Below are positions 1-5,098 of a DNA stretch of 5,098 nucleotides, in pieces (the first letter of the stretch is position 1; each line of letters opens with the position of its first letter). This stretch comes from Thermodesulfobacteriota bacterium (lineage in GTDB: Bacteria; Desulfobacterota; SM23-61). Below the pieces are notes generated by a model, which was given only the letters and a program-made list of their open reading frames with translations, had not been told where the DNA came from and searched no databases. The stretch is taken from the NCBI GenBank assembly GCA_030018715.1, contig JASEHN010000261.1:1-5098 (forward strand), read 5' to 3'. A program made the translations under genes and the position numbers.

Positions 1-3
1 GAT

Positions 4-19
4 CTCTGTGCCCTCTGTG
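4..19. repeat. Tandem CTCTGTG direct repeat in the leader of the M42 peptidase gene
   Basis: CTCTGTG occurs at 4-10 and again at 13-19, separated by two bases, and is followed by an AT-rich stretch. From memory, similar 'CTCTGTG..CTCTGTGG..TAA' phrases recur in intergenic DNA of many environmental bacterial genomes, so this may be the edge of a dispersed intergenic repeat. That link is recollection, not something tested here. No clear promoter was recognised in these 44 bases. Confidence 0.4.
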
Positions 20-33
20 GCTAATTTAAAAAC

Positions 34-38
34 AGGAG
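34..38 (+). promoter_or_regulatory. Ribosome binding site of the M42 peptidase gene
   Basis: AGGAG lies six bases upstream of the ATG at 45, which is close to ideal spacing. It supports that ATG as the start. Confidence 0.8.
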
Positions 39-44
39 TAATAA

Positions 45-1118
45 ATGCGCGCCGAATCTTTTGATTTTTTGAAGGCTCTGGCCGAAGTCCCCAGTCCCTC
101 CGGCCATGAGCAAGCCGCCCAGAAGGTCTTCCGAGAATACATCCGCGGCCACGTTGATGAAGTGCAAACTGACGTATTGGGAAATGCTTCCGGCCTGATA
201 AAGGGACGGGGAAAAGGCAAGCCCACGGTCATGCTCGCCGGCCATTGCGATGAAGTAGGGTTCATGGTGAAATATATCGACGAAAACGGATACCTTTATT
301 TTGCTCCAATCGGTGGAATCGATGATCAACTTCTTCCGGGAAAGCGCGTCTTCATCCATGCCCAGAATGGGCCTATCATGGGTGTGGTGGGCCGTAAACC
401 CATCCATCTCATCGACCCTAAGGACCGGGAAAAAGTGGTCCAGGTTCACAACCAGTTCATCGACATTGGGGCCAAGAATAAAAAGGAAGTTTCACGGGTC
501 ATCAAGATCGGGGATGCTGTAACCTTTGCCGGGGGTTTGGAAAAACTTATAGGGGACCGGGTTGTTTCGCGGGGGTTCGACGACAAAGTGGGAAGTTTCG
601 TGGTTGCGGAAGCGCTGCGCAGGGTTGGCGAGAAGAAGGAACGCCCCTGGTGTACGGTCTATGGCGTTTCCACGGTTCAAGAAGAACTTGGCTTGCGGGG
701 AGCGACCACCAGCGCTTATCAGATTCAGCCTGATGTTGGCATCGCCGTGGAGGTTGGACATGCCAGCGATTATCCGGATGTGGAAAAAAAACGCGTTGGG
801 GAGTATAAGCTGGGAGCAGGCCCCATCATCGCCCGCGGCGCCAATATTAATCCTGCGGTTTATGAACTACTCATAAAAACAGGGAAAAAAAACAAAATCC
901 CCGTGCAGATCCTCGGCGCCCCCCGGGCCACGGGAACCGACGCCAACGTCATCCAGCTTTCCCGCAAAGGAGTAGCCACCGGCCTGGTCAGCATTCCCTT
1001 GCGCTATATGCATACGCCCACAGAGGTCCTTTCCCTCAAAGACCTCGAAGCCGCCTGTCGCCTTTTGGTGGGGTTCATTTATGAGTTAAGAGAGGATATG
1101 AATTTTATACCCGGGTGA
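45..1118 (+). CDS. M42 family metallo-aminopeptidase (FrvX/YpdE/TET-like)
   Basis: This 357-residue protein is a full-length M42 peptidase, the family of dinuclear-metal aminopeptidases that form tetrahedral dodecamers and trim short peptides in the cytoplasm. No signal peptide or membrane segment is visible. The metal and catalytic residues expected of the family are present in order: H67 and D69 in AGHCDEVGF, the bridging Asp in SRGFDDKVG (D179 or D180), the catalytic and metal-binding pair E213/E214 in QEELGLRGA, E236 in AVEVGHASD, and H323 in RYMHTPTEV. At the E236 position many relatives have Asp, but Glu occurs in the family and the site looks functional. The start is supported by a well-spaced AGGAG. 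Some members are annotated as cellulases or endoglucanases (FrvX/CelM), which is not supported by this active site. It runs convergently with the two-component operon and has no evident functional link to it. Substrate preference cannot be read from the sequence. Confidence 0.95.
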   Translation: MRAESFDFLKALAEVPSPSGHEQAAQKVFREYIRGHVDEVQTDVLGNASGLIKGRGKGKPTVMLAGHCDEVGFMVKYIDENGYLYFAPIGGIDDQLLPGKRVFIHAQNGPIMGVVGRKPIHLIDPKDREKVVQVHNQFIDIGAKNKKEVSRVIKIGDAVTFAGGLEKLIGDRVVSRGFDDKVGSFVVAEALRRVGEKKERPWCTVYGVSTVQEELGLRGATTSAYQIQPDVGIAVEVGHASDYPDVEKKRVGEYKLGAGPIIARGANINPAVYELLIKTGKKNKIPVQILGAPRATGTDANVIQLSRKGVATGLVSIPLRYMHTPTEVLSLKDLEAACRLLVGFIYELREDMNFIPG

Positions 1119-1133
1119 TTTTGTTTAAACCTA

Positions 1134-1185
1134 AAGAATTGGAGAAGAATCAGTGTCCCCTCGAATTCTTGAACCCTTTATTTTT
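1134..1185 (+). terminator. Possible weak terminator between the convergent genes
   Basis: In the convergent gap, AAGAATT at 1134-1140 can pair with AATTCTT at 1164-1170. A second AAGAAT at 1145-1150 could pair with the same downstream arm. A T-rich stretch follows on the plus strand from about 1178. The stem is short and AT-rich and the T tract does not follow it directly, so this is a weak candidate. Nothing better is visible for either the peptidase gene or the regulator gene. Confidence 0.25.
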
Positions 1186-2566
1186 ATTCTTTCTCGGCAA
1201 TCTTATACTTTTTCATCTTATAGCGCAGGACACGCTCGCTGATGCCGAGCTCCGCGGCTGCTTTCGTCTGCACGCTGCTGCTTTTCTCCAGAGCGTTAGT
1301 GATCATTTGACGTTCAATCTCCTCCAAAGCCGCTGGAAGATTCCGGCTCTCCCGGGCGCGTTCCAAAGCAGCCTCCACCTTGCTCTCGCGCAGGTGCAAA
1401 GGTAAGTCCTGGACGGTTAAAATTTCCCCGCGACATAAAACTACAGCCCGTTCTATGATGTTTTCCAGCTCCCGCACGTTTCCCGGGAAATGATAATTCA
1501 TGAGCAAATCCCGAACTTCTTTGGATAAGGAAGCCACATTTTTCTTGTTTTCCAGGTTGTATTTCTTGAGAAAATATTCCATCAGCGGCGGGATGTCCTC
1601 CTTCCTCTCCCGCAGGGGAGGTAAAGAAATAGTCACTACATTAAGGCGGTAATACAGGTCTTCGCGGAACGCCCCTTTCTGAATGGCCTCCTCCAGTTTG
1701 CGGTTGGTGGCCGCAATTACCCGTACATCGCTCTTAATGGTCTGGTTGCTTCCCAGACGTTCGAACTCTTTCTCCTGAAGGACTCGCAGGAGCTTCATCT
1801 GCAAAGAGGGAGAAAGGTCTCCGATCTCATCCAAAAAAATCGACCCGTGGTCAGCTTGCTCGAAGCGGCCGACCCTGCGGGCCACGGCTCCGGTGAAAGC
1901 TCCTTTTTCGTGGCCGAAAAGCTCGCTCTCCAGCAGATTTTCCGGCAGGGCAGCGCAGTTGACCTTGACCAATGGTTTATCCGCCCTAAGGCTGGAATAA
2001 TGGATGGCCCGGGCGATGAGTTCCTTTCCCGTGCCGCTTTCCCCCAGGATTAAGACCGTGGCCTGACTCTGGGCCACTCGCCCCGCCAGGTTAAGGGCTT
2101 CTTCCATCTGCCGGCTGGTGGAGACGATAAAATCAACCTTGAATTTTTCCTTAAGCTGTTCTTTCAGTTCCCGGTTCTCCAGCCCTAATCTTACCTCTCT
2201 TTCCACCCGCTGGATCAGGAGAAGGAGTTCATCCAGGTCAATGGGTTTGGTCAGATAATCATAAGCTCCTTCTTTCATGGCGGTAACCGCTGTCCCCACT
2301 GTTCCATAGGCGGTCATGATGACTACTACCGTCTCCGGGTTTAATCTCTTTATTTCTTTTAGCAATTCAATCCCTTCCATCCCGGGCATGCGGTAGTCCG
2401 TAATAACGAGATCAAAAGTTCCGCTTTTAAGCTTCTCCAGAGCTTTCGGCCCATCTTCCGCGGCCATGGCCCCGAACCCCTGTTTCACCAGGAATCCTGC
2501 AAGCATCTCCCGCTGGACTTTCTCATCATCGACGATTAAAATCTGCATTTTTGCGGCTGCGTTCAT
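1184..2566 (-). CDS. Sigma-54-dependent response regulator, NtrC family (ZraR/AtoC-like)
   Basis: This 460-residue protein has the three-part architecture of NtrC-type activators and is full length. The receiver domain (about 7-125) carries the acidic pair D13/D14, the phospho-acceptor D57 in VITDYRMPG, T85 and K107. The central AAA+ domain (about 145-385) carries Walker A GESGTGKE (175-182), the sigma-54-contacting GAFTGA loop (222-227), Walker B SIFLDE (242-247), sensor I AATNR and sensor II GNVRELEN (362-369). A Fis-type helix-turn-helix fills the C terminus (about 415-455, ending AAAELGISERVLRYKMKKY). Phosphorylation by the adjacent kinase should promote oligomerisation and ATP-driven opening of sigma-54 RNA polymerase promoters. 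The start ATG overlaps the kinase stop as ATGA and has GGGAG five bases upstream. A second in-frame Met at residue 7 directly before QILIVDDE is an alternative start. Resemblance to ZraR rests on gene context; AtoC or another NtrC-family name is equally possible. Confidence 0.96.
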   Translation of the reverse strand: MNAAAKMQILIVDDEKVQREMLAGFLVKQGFGAMAAEDGPKALEKLKSGTFDLVITDYRMPGMEGIELLKEIKRLNPETVVVIMTAYGTVGTAVTAMKEGAYDYLTKPIDLDELLLLIQRVEREVRLGLENRELKEQLKEKFKVDFIVSTSRQMEEALNLAGRVAQSQATVLILGESGTGKELIARAIHYSSLRADKPLVKVNCAALPENLLESELFGHEKGAFTGAVARRVGRFEQADHGSIFLDEIGDLSPSLQMKLLRVLQEKEFERLGSNQTIKSDVRVIAATNRKLEEAIQKGAFREDLYYRLNVVTISLPPLRERKEDIPPLMEYFLKKYNLENKKNVASLSKEVRDLLMNYHFPGNVRELENIIERAVVLCRGEILTVQDLPLHLRESKVEAALERARESRNLPAALEEIERQMITNALEKSSSVQTKAAAELGISERVLRYKMKKYKIAEKE

Positions 2567-4326
2567 TCTTTCTCCCGCGGCACTGGCAAAGAGACCTGAA
2601 AAGTTGTCCCCCGGCCGGCCTCGCTTAACACCTCAATTGTTCCTCCATGATCCTTAATTATTTTGTGAGCCAGGGGCAAGCCCAGCCCCATCCCTTTCTC
2701 TTTGGTAGTAAAATAGTAGTCGAATATCCGCCGCAGGTTTTCCGGCGGGATGCCCTGGCCCGTGTCGGAAATCTCCATGATAATTTCCCCTCCGGCATGT
2801 AACCTTGCTGCAAGGCCCAATTGCCCCCCATCGGGCATGGCCTGGAGGGCATTGTTTACTAAGTTCCATAAAGCTTCCTGCATGCGCTGGCGGTCGAGCT
2901 TAAGAAGCGGGAGGTTTGGCGCGATTTCTTCCTTCAGGATGACTTTCTGCTGCTCGGCTGCTTCCCGCGCAAGCAGACTAATATTTTTAAATATTTCCCC
3001 GACCTGAACCTCCTTAAGGTCTAAACTTGCCGGGCGGGTGAAGAAAAGAAATTGTTCGACGATTTCGTTTACCCGTTTTACTTCCCCGCGCAGGACTTCG
3101 GTGAACCGATTATATTCACTCTTTGCTTCCTGATGTGCCGGGGCGAATTCCCGCTGCAGACGCTGGATGGCCATGCCGATGGCGTTTAACGGGTTACGGA
3201 TTTCATGGGCAACGCCCGCGGCCAGGTTGGCCAGGGAAGACAGTTTTTCGGATTGGTGGATCCTCTCTTCCATTTCCCGAACCTTGGCCAGGTGGCGGTT
3301 TTCCACGCGGTATATGACAGTAACTCCCAAGCCCCCGAAGATTAAAAGCAGCAGGCTGAACAGAAGGATATTACGCTGGTCGGCGGCAATAATCTGCTCC
3401 ACCCTCTCAGTGGAGAGCCCGACACGCAGGGCCGCCCGGGTTTTCCTGTCCAGGGCCACCACTTTGGCCACTTCCAGAATTTCCGGTCTTTTTAGTCTTT
3501 CCGTCTGGATTGCTGAGGCAGCTTTTAGAAAAAGCTGCTGGATGAAAACGCTCTCTTCTTTCTTCCCGATTTTCTGCGGGTTCGTATCAGCCCAGATTTC
3601 CGAGTCGTCCCCCTGGAAAGTAATATATTTCGTTTCTCCCTTATCTCTCCATTCCTCGATCACTTCCTGGAGAATGACCCTCCGCCTGAAAATATGAATG
3701 GCCGCCTCATCCGCCCGCAGAATCAGAATCCCCTTCCCGGCTTTCCGGACGATTGCTACATTAAGATGATTCATTTGGCCGGTCTTTAACTTTTCCGAAC
3801 GCTCAATGGCGTAGAAAGCCTTACCTTCCAGGAGGTGTTGGTAAAAGGGTTTTGGCTTATTTACTGATGAACCCGCAGGGCGGCGGCTGTATAAGAATTT
3901 CTCCCCGGAGGCGATCACTTCTATTCCTGAAAAATGTTCCGCCGCTCCCAATTTTTTAAATTCGTTCTCCCCGGGTGCGAGGCTGCCCAATTCCTGATCG
4001 ATTTGAAAAGCAGCTTCCAGGATTAGATCGACGACCGACTCGTCCAGTGTCCAAAAATTTATTGGAGTTATAAAAATGGAAGCATCAGGAAAAGCCTCAA
4101 CCGCACTCAAGGAAGCAACGATGTTCTGGGCGCTCTTCTCCATGCCGGCGATCAGAGCCGAACCTTCATCAAAGAGCATGCGGTAAAGGTTATCTTTGGC
4201 GCGTTTGGCCTCGTATGCGCCGTTGGCCACCAGGAGAAGGGCCAGGAGACCCCAGATGATAAGAAGATTGAAAGGGCGAAAAAACCAGCGTCCCTTGGGC
4301 TCCAGTTTTTCCTTGGATAAGGCCAT
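2563..4326 (-). CDS. Membrane-bound sensor histidine kinase (ZraS/NtrB-like)
   Basis: This 587-residue protein is the probable partner of the downstream regulator. A hydrophobic segment at about 19-36 and another at about 319-339 bracket a large extracytoplasmic region (about 37-318), probably the sensor and possibly of Cache type, although no recognisable ligand motif was found. After the second membrane segment only about 34 residues of charged, coiled-coil-like linker precede the phospho-acceptor H374 in GVAHEIRNPL, so no HAMP or PAS domain fits between them. The ATPase domain shows the N box (LWNLVNNALQAM, N488/N492), G1 DTGQGIP (521-527), F box IFDYYFTTK (534-542) and G2 GMGLGL (545-550), all intact. 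The protein contains no cysteine. The start lies 18 nt after the stop of the upstream gene. The nearest Shine-Dalgarno-like sequence (GAGG, 4342-4345) is 15 nt from the ATG, farther than usual, so translation probably depends on coupling to the upstream gene. No better-placed ATG, GTG or TTG was found nearby. Confidence 0.95.
   Translation of the reverse strand: MALSKEKLEPKGRWFFRPFNLLIIWGLLALLLVANGAYEAKRAKDNLYRMLFDEGSALIAGMEKSAQNIVASLSAVEAFPDASIFITPINFWTLDESVVDLILEAAFQIDQELGSLAPGENEFKKLGAAEHFSGIEVIASGEKFLYSRRPAGSSVNKPKPFYQHLLEGKAFYAIERSEKLKTGQMNHLNVAIVRKAGKGILILRADEAAIHIFRRRVILQEVIEEWRDKGETKYITFQGDDSEIWADTNPQKIGKKEESVFIQQLFLKAASAIQTERLKRPEILEVAKVVALDRKTRAALRVGLSTERVEQIIAADQRNILLFSLLLLIFGGLGVTVIYRVENRHLAKVREMEERIHQSEKLSSLANLAAGVAHEIRNPLNAIGMAIQRLQREFAPAHQEAKSEYNRFTEVLRGEVKRVNEIVEQFLFFTRPASLDLKEVQVGEIFKNISLLAREAAEQQKVILKEEIAPNLPLLKLDRQRMQEALWNLVNNALQAMPDGGQLGLAARLHAGGEIIMEISDTGQGIPPENLRRIFDYYFTTKEKGMGLGLPLAHKIIKDHGGTIEVLSEAGRGTTFQVSLPVPREKE
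2572..2576 (-). promoter_or_regulatory. Ribosome binding site of the response regulator gene
   Basis: On the minus strand GGGAG precedes the ATG at 2566 by five bases. It lies inside the last codons of the kinase gene. It favours the ATG in the ATGA overlap over the later in-frame Met at residue 7. Confidence 0.7.
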
Positions 4327-4344
4327 AGCCGAGAGTTGATTCCT

Positions 4345-4869
4345 CTATTCTCTTCCGATTTCTCGCCCCCATCCTGGCATCATTCGCGGGCCGGGCAATC
4401 CCCGAAAACCAAACGCCGGAGGCAAGAGTTTTATCTGCTCGGGAGTAAGGACCTGGCGCATCTCCAATTGGTAAAGAACCGTGCGCTCCTGGAGCTTGGA
4501 TTCCAGGCTGGATATCTCCCGTTGTTTGGCCAGGACTTGATCTGGTTCTGCCTGGGGGTTTTCCAGAAGATCCTTCAGGTCGAACCGGCCTATTACTAAT
4601 TCATTCCTCAAGACCAGGGTATCCCGCAAGTAGGATTCACGTAACTTCTGAAGGCGAATGGTCTGTTCTTCGGTAAGGTTTAGACGCCGGGCCCAGTCGA
4701 TCATTGGACCGGGCATGGGACCCATCATCCCTTTCCGTTCGCGAAACTCCGGCCCTTTCCCCCAGAAAAAATCTTGTCCCCTTTTCTCCTGTGGCCCTTG
4801 ACTGAAAGCAAAAGCAGGGAGAAACATCAGTAAGCAGAATACAAAAAATATTCGTAAGGTCATCTTCAT
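4345..4869 (-). CDS. Secreted LTxxQ-motif protein, Spy/CpxP/ZraP-like
   Basis: This 174-residue protein begins with a clear signal peptide: basic MKMTLR, a hydrophobic core to about residue 20, and a likely cleavage after AFS at residue 23. The mature part has two LTxxQ-type motifs, LTEEQ (65-69) and LTPEQ (141-145), framing a charged, helical region, as in the Spy/CpxP and ZraP periplasmic proteins. Those are small helical chaperones or metal-responsive modulators of envelope-stress kinases. The mature sequence has no His and no Cys; the only Cys (C12) is in the signal peptide. Six of its seven methionines lie in Gly/Pro-rich segments on each side of the core (48-56 and 163-164). This argues against E. 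coli ZraP-type zinc binding. The gene lies directly upstream of the kinase and probably modulates it or is its regulatory target. The ATG overlaps the stop of an upstream reading frame as ATGA. No good Shine-Dalgarno is visible, and a second ATG two codons later is possible. Confidence 0.88.
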   Translation of the reverse strand: MKMTLRIFFVFCLLMFLPAFAFSQGPQEKRGQDFFWGKGPEFRERKGMMGPMPGPMIDWARRLNLTEEQTIRLQKLRESYLRDTLVLRNELVIGRFDLKDLLENPQAEPDQVLAKQREISSLESKLQERTVLYQLEMRQVLTPEQIKLLPPAFGFRGLPGPRMMPGWGREIGRE

Positions 4870-5098
4870 CTATAATTTTTCTTAAAAAATTTGTATCTGC
4901 TTAGAGTTTTGAAAAAATGGTGTGACCGCTCCTGTTTGGGCCCGGGGGCCGGAGCGGAACGCGCCGGAAGCATCGGTCGGGATTCCTCTTGGCCAGGAGG
5001 ATCAAAGTTTGTTTCCTCCATAGGAGGTGGGGGGTATCTTCCCCACCCCATCCACGGAGAAATCGGCGCCTTATGATTCCAAGCGGGCCGGTCTGGCC
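4866..5098 (-). CDS. Probable 3' end of an unidentified proline-rich protein (partial)
   Basis: One minus-strand frame stays open from the window edge to a TGA at 4868-4866, giving 76 complete codons with the start outside the window. Its stop overlaps the next gene's ATG as ATGA, the same coupling seen between kinase and regulator. The visible tail is hydrophilic and has 15 prolines (including PPPP and APAPGP), then ends in a basic aromatic segment (HHFFKTLSRYKFFKKNYR). It looks like a disordered linker or tail, and no family is recognised. Against coding: the last 55 bases are AT-rich like a promoter region, and two GC-rich inverted repeats lie inside. An open stretch of this length could occur by chance. 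If it is real, it is the first visible gene of the operon. If not, this is the untranslated leader of the secreted-protein gene. Confidence 0.45.
   Translation of the reverse strand, partial: PDRPAWNHKAPISPWMGWGRYPPPPMEETNFDPPGQEESRPMLPARSAPAPGPKQERSHHFFKTLSRYKFFKKNYR
4926..4957. repeat. GC-rich inverted repeat upstream of the secreted-protein gene
   Basis: CCGCTCC (4926-4932) pairs perfectly with GGAGCGG (4951-4957). Inside it GGCCC (4939-4943) can pair with GGGCC (4946-4950), so the structure is an extended stem with a six-base bulge (4933-4938). On the minus strand a run of six T (4917-4912) follows, but only after eight intervening bases, so it is not a canonical intrinsic terminator. 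It could be an RNA structure, a weak terminator or attenuator, or a by-product of GC-rich proline and arginine codons if the frame here is coding. Confidence 0.4.
5015..5047. repeat. Pair of overlapping inverted repeats
   Basis: CCTCC (5015-5019) and GGAGG (5023-5027) form a perfect 5-bp inverted repeat around ATA. Overlapping its right arm, GGTGGGG (5026-5032) pairs with CCCCACC (5041-5047) across an eight-base loop. The two stems share bases 5026-5027 and would partly compete, so only one could form fully. An operator or RNA switch is conceivable, but the structures may be accidental within coding DNA. Confidence 0.35.

Noticed and set aside
1115..1405. Plus-strand open frame of 96 codons overlapping the end of the regulator gene
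   Set aside because: Most of it is antisense to the regulator's Fis-type DNA-binding domain. It has no ribosome binding site or recognisable domain.
3167..3697. Plus-strand open frame of 176 codons within the kinase gene
   Set aside because: It is a shadow of the kinase coding sequence, whose motifs are all intact on the other strand. Its translation is Ser/Arg/Trp-rich with no recognisable domain.
4926..4957. Hairpin plus T6 as a standard intrinsic terminator on the minus strand
   Set aside because: Eight bases separate the stem from the T run, whereas intrinsic terminators have the tract directly after the stem.
4905..5009. Short minus-strand frame starting with TTG after a GGAGG, a possible leader peptide
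   Set aside because: The GGAGG is well spaced, but the start is TTG, the peptide (about 34 residues, rich in Arg and Pro) resembles nothing recognisable, and it overlaps the more convincing frame that ends in ATGA.
4891..5076. Plus-strand reading frame of 61 codons opposite the upstream region
   Set aside because: It starts with TTG, has no ribosome binding site, and its Gly-rich composition mirrors the proline-rich minus-strand frame.
4870..5098. Possible sigma-54 (-24/-12) promoter upstream of the secreted-protein gene
   Set aside because: Each GG on the minus strand was checked for GC ten bases downstream. The nearest resemblances (TTGGAATCATAAGGCG and CGGTCACACCATTTTT) lack the GC at the required spacing.

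Overview
The window is densely coding and looks like part of a Gram-negative bacterial chromosome of moderate GC. An NtrC-type sigma-54 activator, a Spy/CpxP/ZraP-like secreted protein and a two-membrane-span sensor kinase together suggest a proteobacterium, most plausibly a member of the former Deltaproteobacteria (Desulfobacterota). This placement is inferred from gene content only. No rRNA, tRNA, CRISPR array, insertion sequence or phage gene was seen.

Layout: bases 1-44 are a short leader holding a tandem CTCTGTG repeat and a good Shine-Dalgarno site. Bases 45-1118 (+) encode an M42-family aminopeptidase with a complete metal site. Bases 1119-1183 are a short convergent gap. The rest lies on the minus strand and reads right to left. 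It starts with the probable 3' end of an unidentified proline-rich protein (5098-4866, running off the window). Next come a small secreted LTxxQ (Spy/ZraP-like) protein (4869-4345), a membrane histidine kinase (4326-2563) and a sigma-54-dependent response regulator (2566-1184).

The minus-strand genes are tightly packed: an ATGA overlap, an 18-nt gap, then another ATGA overlap. This indicates one co-transcribed, translationally coupled unit. The simplest reading is a ZraPSR-like envelope-stress or metal-stress circuit. The kinase senses a condition outside the inner membrane and phosphorylates the regulator, which activates sigma-54 promoters that probably include the one for the accessory protein. 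It differs from the E. coli Zra system in three ways. All three genes lie on one strand in the order P-S-R. The accessory protein has no histidine and no cysteine in its mature part, but has methionine-rich segments flanking its helical core, so a soft metal such as Cu(I) or Ag(I), or a metal-free chaperone role, is more likely than E. coli-type zinc binding. The kinase has an unusually large extracytoplasmic region of about 280 residues and no HAMP-sized linker.

No -24/-12 sigma-54 promoter could be recognised in the window, so the operon promoter probably lies beyond base 5098. The genes belong to known families. The most unusual points are the methionine-rich, histidine-free accessory protein, its in-frame arrangement with the kinase, and the unidentified gene coupled upstream.
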